Source of the DNA: Bog-756 sp049517675
GTDB lineage: Bacteria; Actinomycetota; Acidimicrobiia; Acidimicrobiales; RAAP-2
DNA: 23,248 nt
Assembly: GCA_049517675.1 (NCBI GenBank)
Contig: JBEKRV010000056.1
Span: forward strand, 1 to 23,248
Reading direction: 5' to 3'
A program made the position numbers and the translations under genes. The notes under the pieces were generated by a model. That model was not told the origin of the DNA, searched no databases, and was given only the letters and a program-made list of their open reading frames with translations. Positions 15,039 to 23,245 of this stretch are shown here, one piece after another (positions within the stretch are counted from its first letter, which is position 1; each line of letters begins with the position of its first letter).

Positions 15039-16681
15039 CCTCCGTCACCTCGGACATCCGCAGCGCGTGGTCGACACGCCTCGCCCAGGCCATGGTGCAG
15101 GCGGGCTACGAGACCGACGCCAATGTGAGGCCGCTCCTGGCCGAGGCACTGGCCACGGACCAGACCCTCGCCTACCTCATGATCAGCCGCAACCTGGCAC
15201 TTCCGAGCGTGGTGGTGGGAACCCTTGCCCAGCTGTCCCAGCTCCCGGCCATCGACCTGGCGGCGTTCACCCCCGATCCGGCGGCGACGGACGCCCTGCC
15301 GGCCGAGGTCGGTCGCGAGTTCGACGCGGTCGGGCTCCAGTTCGACGGGAATGCACTGGCCGTCGCCTTCGCCGAGCCACCGAGTCCGCACGACGTCGAC
15401 GATCTGGCCGGACGGATCGGTCACCGCATCCACCCGGTGCTGGCCGACCCGGTGCTCATCGCGCGGCGGAACGGAGGCTCGGAACGCAACGGTGGGGCAC
15501 AGTCGGACACTGCCACGTCACCGGCGGCGGGAGTTCGGCCCACCCCCGAGGACAAGGCCACCTCCGTCAGTGACCTCCTCACGGACGGGCTACCGGCGCG
15601 GGCCGCTGACGACTCGGTCCCGCTCCACATCGACGACCTGCTCCGCTACGCCGTCTCGGTCGGTGCCTCGGACCTCCACCTGACCGCGGCAATGCCGGGG
15701 ACGATCCGTCTGAACGGTGCGATGCGCCCCATCGAGGGCTGCCAGCCGCTCACCAACGAGGCGATCCGGGACATGGTCTTCGGGATCCTGCCGGCCTCCC
15801 AGCGGGAACGCTTCGAAGCCGAACACGAGCTGGACACGTCGCACACCATCCCGGGTGTAGGGCGGTTCCGCGTCAACGTCGCACTCCAGCGGGGCACCGT
15901 GACCGCGGCGATGCGTCCCATCCCCCACGAGATGCCGGTCTTCTCGAGCCTCGGTCTACCGGATTCGATCCAGGAGTTCACCGATCTCCGGCGGGGCCTC
16001 GTCCTGGTGACCGGTCCCACCGGCTCTGGAAAGTCGACCACGTTGGCGTCGCTCATCGACATCATCAACCGGACCAAGCCGCTGCACATCGTCACGGTGG
16101 AGGACCCGATCGAGTTCCTCCACGACCACAAGAGGTCCATCATCACCCAGCGCGAGATCGGCGAGGACACCAATTCCTTCGCCGAGGCACTTCGCCGGGT
16201 ACTGCGTCAGGACCCCGACGTCATCCTGGTGGGCGAGCTCCGCGACCTGGAGACCATCTCGATGGCGCTCACCGCCGCCGAAACCGGCCACCTGGTCTTC
16301 GGCACGCTCCACACCCAGGATGCACCCCAGACCATCGACCGGATCATCGACGTGTTCCCGACCCAGCAACAGGAACAGATCCGGGTGATGCTCGCCTCGA
16401 CGCTCGAGGGGGTGGTCACCCAGCAGCTGGTTCCGACGGCCGACGGCACGGGGCGGGCCCCGTGCGCCGAGGTCCTGGTGTGCACGTCGGCTGTGCGCAA
16501 CCTCATCCGGATGGCCAAGACCCACCAGATCTACTCGCTGATGCAGGTCGGAGGCTCCTTCGGCATGCAGACCATGGACCAGGGGTTGGCCAATCTGGTC
16601 AAGCAGGGGATCATCTCCGAGCCCATCGCCTACGACAGGTCCTCCAACGAGGAGGACCTCCGCAACCACCTGCAGAGCTGA
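15035..16681 (+). CDS. PilT-family ATPase with N-terminal MshEN-like extension
   Basis: A 548-residue pilus motor in the pilB operon. Residues about 11-142 resemble the MshEN/T2SSE_N domain normally found on PilB/GspE: helices with LAQAMVQAGYE and LAYLMISRNLALPSVVVG, then LPAIDLAAFTPDPAATDALP and a beta block up to LADPVLIARR. A linker (143-195) precedes a full PilT core: SDLHLTAAMPGTIRLNG (212-228), Walker A GPTGSGKST (327-335), VEDPIEF, QDPDVILVGELRDLET (392-407), ETGHLVFGTLHT. Its SAVRNLIRMAKTHQI matches the AIRNLIRE signature of true retraction motors. ATG at 15035 overlaps the pilB stop by four bases. It is the better candidate for the main retraction ATPase than the copy at 6580-7692. 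Whether the N-domain binds a nucleotide is unknown. Confidence 0.92.
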   Translation: MTSVTSDIRSAWSTRLAQAMVQAGYETDANVRPLLAEALATDQTLAYLMISRNLALPSVVVGTLAQLSQLPAIDLAAFTPDPAATDALPAEVGREFDAVGLQFDGNALAVAFAEPPSPHDVDDLAGRIGHRIHPVLADPVLIARRNGGSERNGGAQSDTATSPAAGVRPTPEDKATSVSDLLTDGLPARAADDSVPLHIDDLLRYAVSVGASDLHLTAAMPGTIRLNGAMRPIEGCQPLTNEAIRDMVFGILPASQRERFEAEHELDTSHTIPGVGRFRVNVALQRGTVTAAMRPIPHEMPVFSSLGLPDSIQEFTDLRRGLVLVTGPTGSGKSTTLASLIDIINRTKPLHIVTVEDPIEFLHDHKRSIITQREIGEDTNSFAEALRRVLRQDPDVILVGELRDLETISMALTAAETGHLVFGTLHTQDAPQTIDRIIDVFPTQQQEQIRVMLASTLEGVVTQQLVPTADGTGRAPCAEVLVCTSAVRNLIRMAKTHQIYSLMQVGGSFGMQTMDQGLANLVKQGIISEPIAYDRSSNEEDLRNHLQS

Positions 16682-16721
16682 TGGAGACCGACCGCACCAC
16701 CGAACAACGAAGCGGGGAACC

Positions 16722-17954
16722 GTGGCACTGACATTCGACTACAAGGTCCGGGACAAGAGCGGCGAGCTCGTCGAGGGACAACTCGACGGCGACAACATGG
16801 CCCTCGTCGTCCGGCGATTGCGAGAGATGGGCTATATGCCGATCTCGGTGACGCCCAAGTCGACGGTGAGCCTCAGGACCGAGATCAAGATCCCCGGCAT
16901 CAGCGGCCGGATCAAGCTCCGCGAGATCGCGGTGATGACCCGCCAGCTGTCGACGATGGTCGATTCGGGACTCTCCGTCGTCCGGTCGCTCGGGATCCTC
17001 AGCGCACAGGTGGAGAACCCCGAACTGGCCAGGATCCTCACCGAGGTCCGACTCGATCTCGAACACGGGTCGTCGCTGTCGGCTGCGTGCGCCAAGCACC
17101 CGAAGGCGTTCTCCAAGCTCTACTGCACGCTGATCCAGGCCGGTGAGGTCGGTGGGAACCTGGACGAGGTTCTGATCGACCTGGCCGACACCATCGAGAA
17201 GCAGGCCAACCTGAACCGGGAGATCCGTTCGGCCATGACGTACCCGGCCGTGGTGCTGTCCGTGATGGCGGTCATCTTCTCGGCCATGATCATCTTCATC
17301 GTCCCGGTGTTCCAGAACCTGTTCAAGTCCCTCGGCGGGAAGCTGCCACTGCCGACGCAGATCCTCATCAACGTCTCCAACGTGATGACGAGCGCATGGG
17401 TCATCGTGGTCATCGCCGTGGTCGTCGGCGTCATCGTCGGCATACGGAAGTGGATCGCCACCGAAGGCGGTCGCCGGGTCTGGGACCGCTGGATGCTGAA
17501 GCCGCCGGTCTTCGGACCGCTCTTCCACAAGGTGGCGTTGGCCCGAGTCACCAATACGCTCGGATCGCTCATCAGCTCCGGCGTCCCTATCCTCGAGGCG
17601 CTCGACATCAGTGCCGAGACCGCGGGGAACGTGACGGTCGGCGACGTCCTCCGCCAGGCGAAGATCGGCGTGCGGGAGGGACGCCCCCTCGCCGACCCCC
17701 TGCGTGAGCACGAGAACGTGATTCCGGTGCTCATGGTCCAGATGGTCGAGGTGGGCGAGCAGACGGGTGTGCTGGACGGGATGCTCAAGAAGGTCGCGGT
17801 CTTCTACGATCAGGAAGTGGAGTCCACGGTCAACAACCTGACCGCACTCCTCGAGCCACTGCTCACCGTGGTGATGGGCATCGGCGTCGGGGCCATGGTC
17901 ATCTCGCTCTACCTGCCGATGTTCGACTACATCAAGCTGGTGCCGAACGGCTGA
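16722..17954 (+). CDS. pilC: PilC inner-membrane platform protein
   Basis: A 410-residue polytopic protein of the GspF/PilC family, the membrane platform on which the PilB and PilT motors act. Two T2SSF repeats are visible: residues about 68-195 (REIAVMTRQLSTMVDSGLSV, then AGEVGGNLDEVL) and about 270-400 (RVTNTLGSLISSGVPILEAL, then VEVGEQTGVLDGML). Membrane segments lie at about 174-197, 223-243 and 376-398. The GTG at 16722 follows GGGGA about five bases upstream and gives MALTFDYKVRDKSGELVEG, a standard N-terminus. It is 40 bases downstream of the second pilT, third gene of that operon. Length and motifs are ordinary. Confidence 0.95.
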   Translation: MALTFDYKVRDKSGELVEGQLDGDNMALVVRRLREMGYMPISVTPKSTVSLRTEIKIPGISGRIKLREIAVMTRQLSTMVDSGLSVVRSLGILSAQVENPELARILTEVRLDLEHGSSLSAACAKHPKAFSKLYCTLIQAGEVGGNLDEVLIDLADTIEKQANLNREIRSAMTYPAVVLSVMAVIFSAMIIFIVPVFQNLFKSLGGKLPLPTQILINVSNVMTSAWVIVVIAVVVGVIVGIRKWIATEGGRRVWDRWMLKPPVFGPLFHKVALARVTNTLGSLISSGVPILEALDISAETAGNVTVGDVLRQAKIGVREGRPLADPLREHENVIPVLMVQMVEVGEQTGVLDGMLKKVAVFYDQEVESTVNNLTALLEPLLTVVMGIGVGAMVISLYLPMFDYIKLVPNG

Positions 17955-18738
17955 ACGGGGCCCGGCAATGAGCGCGGGCGACCTCCGACACCTGGACAGC
18001 GCGCTCGGCCGAAAGACGAATCCTGCGGCTCAAGGCAGAAGGCGGATGAGTCGATCGAAGATCATGCACACTTCCAGATCCACCCGTAGTGCCGGTGGCG
18101 TCGTCGATCAGGTTGACGGACCGTCCTCCGGGCTCGCAGCCGCACCAGATCTCGAGCGCATCGACCCCGGAAAACCTCGGGCAACGGTCCTGACCTGGTC
18201 CGGCCCCTCCGGATGGCGGGCCTCACCTCCGGCGCTCGTTCCGAGGACGTGCGCCGCGGTTCCGCCGCCGACATCGTTACGAGACGACGAACCGACTACG
18301 CGAGCTGTGACGGTGGGCTCGGGCTTCCGGCCTCGTGGCGCCGGGACCGGTCTCTGGAAAGGCACACGTGGATCTCGGGCGCAGGACCGGCACACACCAA
18401 TTGCTGGTCCTCCATCGATTCCAGTCAGCGAGTGAGAACACAAGGTTGTTTGCTGCACCCAATCTGCAACCTACCCCGATCCCATTTGTGTGATTGCCGT
18501 CTGGATATCGCATGGCGGACGACGGGCCTGGTCGAACCCCCTTCGGCGATCTGCGTCCCCATCCCTTACCAACGGGCCGGGTCCCGCAGGAACAACTCTG
18601 GTGACCCTCTCTATGGCCATGGGCAAGAAGTTCAAAAGGATGCCTCAAGTTCCCCTCTCGGTTGGTCGATGTAAGCACCGGGCATCACTTGAGATGCTCA
18701 TCCATTGATGTAGCACATACCGACAAGGGAGATTCCAA
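17955..18738. other. 784-base gap between pilC and pilA
   Basis: The longest stretch without a convincing gene. A 155-codon frame at 17968-18435 (plus) has poor third-position GC and a composition with no hydrophobic core, so I do not call it. The right half (about 18430-18738) is less GC-rich than its surroundings and probably carries the pilA promoter and leader. No tRNA-like fold, no transposase remnant and no recognisable c-di-GMP riboswitch core was seen. Confidence 0.5.
18644..18697 (+). promoter_or_regulatory. Mutually exclusive hairpins upstream of pilA
   Basis: CTCAAGT at 18644-18650 can pair with ACTTGAG at 18687-18693, a perfect seven-base match. The same right arm lies inside a competing hairpin, GCATC (18682-18686) with GATGC (18693-18697) and loop ACTTGA. 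The pair lies about 45-95 bases before the pilA ATG. It may form alternative leader folds if the transcript starts upstream. Function is inferred only from position. Confidence 0.3.
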
Positions 18739-19398
18739 ATGATGTCATCCGTTATCAGGCGCCTGAATGACAGGCGTGATGCTGCGGTCGAGCTCGGTGA
18801 GGACGCCGGCTTCACCCTCATCGAACTTATGGTGGTACTGCTCATCCTGGCCATCCTTCTCGCCATCGCCATCCCCACGTTCCTGGGTGTGACCGGCGGG
18901 GCGAATGACCGGGCTGCCCAGTCCAACCTGAACACCGCGCTCACCACCGCGAAGGCCGCCGAGACTTCGAACGGCCAGGCCTACAACACCACCGGTGGTG
19001 GCACGGGCAACGTGACGGCCGCATCGCTGCAGTCGAACGAGCCGAGCATCTCGTTCGTGGCCGGTGCTGTCACTGGATCTGGTCCTGTGTCGGTCTACGT
19101 GGACCCGAACGGCAACGGCATCATCCTGGCGTCGTACTCGAAGCCCACCAACACCTGCTGGTACGCCGTGGACAACGTCCAGGCCGTCGCCCCGACGGCT
19201 AGCACGCTGTATGCGACCGCCAACTCGTCCGGATCGGCAACGTCTGCGCCGACCAAGCAGGGTGACTACTACGGCGAGGTCAAGGAAGTGTCTGGTACCA
19301 CCACCACTTGCGACGCTACGGCCGCTGCGTTCCAGACCACGGCGGGTATCTCCATCGGCTGGGGCTCGAGCTTCTCGGCCGCCGCTGCTGCTGGCTGA
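18739..19398 (+). CDS. pilA: Type IV prepilin (major pilin candidate)
   Basis: A 219-residue prepilin. A 24-residue polar leader ends in Gly24, and mature protein would start at Phe25 with the N-terminal FTLIELMVVLLILAILLAIA helix; Glu29 is the +5 glutamate needed for assembly. Cleavage by a prepilin peptidase and N-methylation of Phe25 are expected. The globular part is Thr/Ser/Gly/Ala-rich with Cys140 (TNTCWY) and Cys191 (TTTCDAT), which could form a C-terminal disulfide loop, and it ends in an Ala-rich tail. ATG at 18739 has AAGGGAG upstream at a normal distance; a second ATG follows immediately. Being the only pilin here, next to pilBTC, and followed by a strong terminator, it is likely the major subunit. 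No minor pilins are in the window. Confidence 0.93.
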   Translation: MMSSVIRRLNDRRDAAVELGEDAGFTLIELMVVLLILAILLAIAIPTFLGVTGGANDRAAQSNLNTALTTAKAAETSNGQAYNTTGGGTGNVTAASLQSNEPSISFVAGAVTGSGPVSVYVDPNGNGIILASYSKPTNTCWYAVDNVQAVAPTASTLYATANSSGSATSAPTKQGDYYGEVKEVSGTTTTCDATAAAFQTTAGISIGWGSSFSAAAAAG

Positions 19399-19455
19399 TC
19401 GTCGTGACGTGAGATCCGCTCGGCGCCTGCGCTGGGCGGAACCAAGAAGGAGCGC

Positions 19456-19487
19456 GAAGTGCCCCCTCCGAATGGAGGGGGCACTTC
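19456..19487 (+). terminator. Strong hairpin terminator after pilA
   Basis: GAAGTGCCCCCTCC (19456-19469) and GGAGGGGGCACTTC (19474-19487) form a perfect 14-base stem with the four-base loop GAAT, 57 bases after the pilA stop. No U-rich tail follows, which is common for terminators of high-GC actinobacteria. It should end the pilA transcript or protect its 3' end. Confidence 0.8.
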
Positions 19488-19627
19488 CGTGTCGCGGGAC
19501 GCAACCACGGTCGGAAGTGCGGCAGCCTGTGACCGCAGCCCGACCGTTTCCGGACGTGTGCACCGTCTCGACGAGGGAAGACCTGATCCGACTCAAGTCG
19601 AGCCCTCCTACGTACGATGCTCACTCC

Positions 19628-21025
19628 ATGGCCACGGCTGTCCTCGACGGACGTTCCGTCGCACCCGAAGGAGCAGTTCCGACGGGACTGCCGCTCGAAC
19701 GTTGGTTCCCGCGGATACGGGATTCAGCGGTGAGGCGACGAGTCCCGTCGGCGGTTGCCGGGCTGCTGTTCGTGCTCGGTCTCGCCTTCACGTTCTTCTG
19801 GGATCCAGTGGTGCACCACAGTTCCACGTGGTTTGCGCAGGGCGACTTGTGGGGGACGTACCGTGCAGCTCAGTACGTCGCATGGGGATATCTGGGTGGC
19901 GTCTACAACCAGGACACCGGGATGGTCACGTTCCCCGGGATCGCTGTCGTCCTGGCGCCGGTGGCAATGCTTGGCGGATCGCTTCATCTGTCGGCGTCCA
20001 GCCCTGGGTTCATACTGGCGCGTCCGACTGCCGCGCTTCTGCTCGTACCGGTGGATCTCGCGCTCGGTGCGACGGTGCTCTTCGCTTCCGACGCCGTAGC
20101 AGAGGAACTCCGGATCGACTCCAAGAGGCGCCGCGCTCTCTGCATCGTGGTGGGAGTGCTGACCTTCGCGACGGTGGCGGTGTGGGGCCATCCCGAGGAT
20201 GCCGTGGCGATGGCGTTCGCCCTCTACGCGATGATCGCGGTCCTGCGCGGGAACTGGTCCCGTGCCGGGTGGCTCTTCGGGATCGGGGTTGCGTTCCAGC
20301 CGTTGATTGCGCTCGTGCTCCCGTTGTTCCTCGCCTCGTCGCCCCGGGGCGGACGACTCCTGTTCGCCATCCGATGTTCGGTGATCTCGGTGTTCCTGGT
20401 CGTTGTGTCGTACCTCGGGAACCCGTCCGGGACGTATCGGGCACTCCTGAAGCAGCCGACACCCCCGCTTTTCAATCACGCCACCCCCTGGGTCGACCTC
20501 GCTCCTCGGGTGCGGCTGACGGGGGCGTCGGCGTCGGTGGCGGAAGACGTGACCAGTTCCGGGAGGGGTCATCTCCATGCGGCGGTCATCACCATGCGTC
20601 CCCTGCTCCAGGTCTCCGCCGGTCCGGGTCGGACCATCTATCTGGTCCTGGCCGTCGTCCTGGCACTGTATGTCTGGCGTCGGCCACAGGACCCGATCCG
20701 ACTGATCTGGATGGCCGGGTTCATCCTCGCTGCCCGGTGCTTCTTCGAGGCAGTCATGACCCCCTACTACTTGACCCCCCCGTTGATCGTGCTGTTGGTG
20801 CTGGTCGGACGGGGGAGCGCTCGACGGTTCCGGGTCGCCGTCGGGGTGGCGGTCGGGATCTCGTGGTTCGCTTACTGGCACTTGAACCCGTGGGTCTGGT
20901 GGCTGCCGGTCGTGGCTGGGCTGATGGTGATCCTGGCGGTAGCGTTCCCGGACGCCGCCGCCAACCGGCCGACCCAGCGCGACAGCTCGTTACAGCGGGC
21001 CGACGGTGTGCTTGCGTCCCGGTAG
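19628..21025 (+). CDS. Multi-pass membrane protein, GT-C-like glycosyltransferase candidate
   Basis: A 465-residue integral membrane protein with about ten hydrophobic segments and a short polar N-terminus. After the first membrane segment (about 42-58) it has an acidic residue in an outside loop (FAQGDLWGTYRAAQYVAWG, Asp73), then a TFPGIAVVLAPVA block, and later VWGHPEDAVAMAFALYAMIAVLRGNW and GIGVAFQPLIALVLPLFL. This order resembles polyprenyl-phosphate-sugar-dependent GT-C mannosyltransferases (GT87/DUF2029 type). Those use a lipid-linked sugar on the outer face of the membrane. The assignment is by pattern only and the acceptor is unknown; a pilin or an envelope glycolipid are options. ATG at 19628 lacks a clear ribosome binding site; TACGAT lies nine bases upstream. 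Its 3' end overlaps the gene on the other strand by 36 bases. Confidence 0.65.
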   Translation: MATAVLDGRSVAPEGAVPTGLPLERWFPRIRDSAVRRRVPSAVAGLLFVLGLAFTFFWDPVVHHSSTWFAQGDLWGTYRAAQYVAWGYLGGVYNQDTGMVTFPGIAVVLAPVAMLGGSLHLSASSPGFILARPTAALLLVPVDLALGATVLFASDAVAEELRIDSKRRRALCIVVGVLTFATVAVWGHPEDAVAMAFALYAMIAVLRGNWSRAGWLFGIGVAFQPLIALVLPLFLASSPRGGRLLFAIRCSVISVFLVVVSYLGNPSGTYRALLKQPTPPLFNHATPWVDLAPRVRLTGASASVAEDVTSSGRGHLHAAVITMRPLLQVSAGPGRTIYLVLAVVLALYVWRRPQDPIRLIWMAGFILAARCFFEAVMTPYYLTPPLIVLLVLVGRGSARRFRVAVGVAVGISWFAYWHLNPWVWWLPVVAGLMVILAVAFPDAAANRPTQRDSSLQRADGVLASR

Positions 21026-22345
21026 CGACTCGCGCCGGGTCGCCAGAAGCTCCAGTGCGTTGGCCACCACGGCCCGGGTGTCGGACGGGTCGATGACCTC
21101 GTCGACGAAGCCGCGCTCGGCCGCCTGGTAGGGGGTGAGGAACGCCTCGGCGTACTCGGTCTGCAGCTCGATCCGCTCCTCGGGAGTCGACTTCCGGAAC
21201 AGGATCTGGGCCGCCCCCTCCGCCCCCATCACCGCTATCTCGGCACCGGGCCAGGCGAGGCACAGGTCGTTCCCCATGCCCTTCGAGTCCATGACGATGT
21301 AGGCACCGCCGAACGCCTTGCGGAGGATGACGCAGATCCGGGGCACGGTGGCCTCGGCGTAGGCGAAGGCCAGCTCGGCCCCGTGGCGGATCATGCCCCG
21401 CCACTCGAGGTCCTTGCCGGGGAGGAATCCCGGCGTGTCGACGAGGGTGACCAGCGGGACGTTGAAGGCATCGCAGAACCGCACGAAGCGGGCGCCCTTC
21501 TGTGATGCGGCGATGTCGAGGGTCCCGGCCAGCGCCTGGGACTGGTTGGCGACGAACCCGACGGTGCGGCCGTCGATCCGGCCGAGCGCGGTCACCAGCT
21601 GAGGTGCCCATCGGGTCCACAGCTCGGTCACGTCGCCGTCGTCCGCCAACGCACCCGCCACCCGGCGCACGTCGTAGGAGCTGGTCGCCCGGTCGGGGAC
21701 GACCGACCGGAGGTCGACATCGTCGGCGTCGGCGGTCCGTCCCTCGCTGCGCGGGGGGAGCTCGTCGGCGTGGGCCGGGAGCAGGCTCAGCAGGTGGGCC
21801 ACGTGCTCGAGTGCCTGCTCGGGCGACGCCGACTCGATGGCGCACAGGCCGCTCGACCTGGCATGGACGGCCGATCCACCCAACTGGTGGACGCCGATCC
21901 GGATCCCGGTGAACTCCTGGACCATGGCCGGTCCCGACACGAAGGCGAAGGCGTCCCCGGTCATCACCACCAGGTCGGCCAGACCGAGGAGGAGAGCCGG
22001 ACCGGACAGTGCCGGCCCGGTCACGATCACGACGACCGGGACGACGCCGGAGCAGGAGGCGAGGGCCCGTGCCGCCCGGCCCCATCCGTGCAGCGAGGCC
22101 ACGCCGCCCGACACGTCGGCGCCGCTCGACGCCAACACCAGCACCAGCGGGATGCGCAGGGTCCGGGCCGAACCGGCCGCCAGGGCCATCGTGTCGCCGT
22201 CGTCGATCGAGAGCGCCCCCTTCCGCACGTCGGAGGAGGACCGGACCACCATGGCCGGGCGTCCGCCGACGTCCTCGACGCCGGCCTGGATGGTTCCGGG
22301 GACGAGGCGCCGGATCATCGGCGCGGCCGGGGCGTCCAGGGTCAT
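20990..22345 (-). CDS. Acyl-CoA carboxylase carboxyltransferase (beta) subunit, short form
   Basis: A 451-residue member of the PccB/AccD-like carboxyltransferase family, which moves CO2 from carboxybiotin to an acyl-CoA. The C-terminal half is canonical: LVDTPGFLPGKDLEWRGMIR (301-320), VPRICVILRKAFGGAYIVMDSK (334-355), AEIAVMGAEGAAQILFRK and the closing PYQAAERGFVDEVIDP. The N-terminal half is divergent: SSGADVSGGVASLHGWG stands where SGGARIQEGV...GYG is usual, and GPALSGPALLLGLAD where GPCAGGAVYSPALTD is usual. The protein is about 60-90 residues shorter than typical at the N-terminus. No biotin-carrying alpha subunit is adjacent. ATG at 22345 has no clear ribosome site; TACCAT lies six bases upstream. 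The substrate cannot be assigned. Confidence 0.85.
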   Translation of the reverse strand: MTLDAPAAPMIRRLVPGTIQAGVEDVGGRPAMVVRSSSDVRKGALSIDDGDTMALAAGSARTLRIPLVLVLASSGADVSGGVASLHGWGRAARALASCSGVVPVVVIVTGPALSGPALLLGLADLVVMTGDAFAFVSGPAMVQEFTGIRIGVHQLGGSAVHARSSGLCAIESASPEQALEHVAHLLSLLPAHADELPPRSEGRTADADDVDLRSVVPDRATSSYDVRRVAGALADDGDVTELWTRWAPQLVTALGRIDGRTVGFVANQSQALAGTLDIAASQKGARFVRFCDAFNVPLVTLVDTPGFLPGKDLEWRGMIRHGAELAFAYAEATVPRICVILRKAFGGAYIVMDSKGMGNDLCLAWPGAEIAVMGAEGAAQILFRKSTPEERIELQTEYAEAFLTPYQAAERGFVDEVIDPSDTRAVVANALELLATRRESLPGRKHTVGPL

Positions 22346-22420
22346 GCGCCCATGGTAGGGACCCGCAGGGGTGCCCGGGTCATCCGGGAGTTCCGGTCCC
22401 GGGTCGGCGACCGGGCGCCG

Positions 22421-23245
22421 CTACTCGTCCGACGGGTCCTGGTCGGGTGGCGGATCACCGTCGCCGGGCGGGCGGGCGGCGAGGTCGCCTGCGCCCGGCG
22501 GCTGTCCCGGCGCCGGCAACGTCCCGACATCCGCGACCGGGTGACCCCGACGGTCGATGCGCTCGAAGTGTCGCTCGATGTCGGCCCATACCAGTGGGTC
22601 CTCGGGCCCGAGGTCGTCGTCGGAGTCGGGCGCACGGGACAGGATGACGCCGGCCACGATCAGGAGGGTGATGAGGAAGGCCAGCTTGGACTCGAAACCC
22701 GAGATCTGCTGGTCGTTGAGGGGCCGGAGCCCGATCACCCGTTTGGAACGGGCGAACTCCGGATAGAGGGGCCGGGTGGCGAGGATGAAGACGAACGACA
22801 AGAAGACGGGGATCACCGCCTGGGCCACCAGGTAGACGGCCCGGATCATCGGCCTCGGCCGCGCGATGCCGGGGATGCGGCCGATGATCGGGAGCCACAG
22901 CACCACCCCGGCGACGAGGACGACCACCGCGAGCAACCCCCGGGCCGACGGCGAGTGCGCCTGGGCCGCCACCAGCGTTGGGGTCATGGAGCCGACGAGG
23001 ATCACGGTGACGAAGATCACCGCCGCCGGGGGCCGGGTGATCCGCACCAGGGTGCTGTCGATCAGGGCCGGTCGGGTCGACCGGACGATGACGTCGTCGG
23101 GCAGCCCGGTCAGGAGGAGCGGTGCGGCGGCTAGGAGCGTGGGTCGGTATCCACAATTGACGTAGCCCGGATCTCGGGCGGCAACGCGCCTACACCGTCC
23201 GTCTCGATTCGCGTTCCCATGGCAGATCGGCAAGAATTCGGGCAT
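22421..23245 (-). CDS. CtaG-like (Caa3_CtaG family) membrane protein, N-terminus uncertain
   Basis: Up to 274 residues, open to the window edge. From residue about 35 (near 23143) it resembles the cytochrome c oxidase assembly factor family Caa3_CtaG: PTLLAAAPLLLTGLPDD, then RITRPPAAVIFVTVILVGSMTP, a segment with VVLWLPIIGRIPG, a pair of membrane helices around IRAVYLVAQAVIPVFLSFVFI, and IGLRPLNDQQISGFESKLAF followed by a last helix and a cytoplasmic tail rich in Pro, Asp and Gly. The family's DQQ-G motif is seen at 178-183. The first 34 residues are polar (two Cys, many Arg) and do not look like the helices with His residues that precede this point in the family. The real start is undecided; it may lie beyond the window or the 5' end may be altered. 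75 bases upstream of the carboxylase gene. Confidence 0.6.
   Translation of the reverse strand: MPEFLPICHGNANRDGRCRRVAARDPGYVNCGYRPTLLAAAPLLLTGLPDDVIVRSTRPALIDSTLVRITRPPAAVIFVTVILVGSMTPTLVAAQAHSPSARGLLAVVVLVAGVVLWLPIIGRIPGIARPRPMIRAVYLVAQAVIPVFLSFVFILATRPLYPEFARSKRVIGLRPLNDQQISGFESKLAFLITLLIVAGVILSRAPDSDDDLGPEDPLVWADIERHFERIDRRGHPVADVGTLPAPGQPPGAGDLAARPPGDGDPPPDQDPSDE

Noticed and set aside
17968..18435. 155-codon plus-strand frame in the pilC-pilA gap
   Set aside because: Third codon positions are not GC-rich as in neighbouring genes, the product is Pro/Arg/Ser-rich without a core, and there is no good ribosome binding site.
18520..18560. GGTCGAACCCC segment as a tRNA T-arm
   Set aside because: No acceptor, D-arm or anticodon stem can be fitted around it.
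18600..18738. Possible c-di-GMP (GEMM) riboswitch before pilA
   Set aside because: A GGGCAAGAAG stretch is suggestive, but the conserved GAAA tetraloop, the GACGCAAAGCC segment and the second helix are not found.
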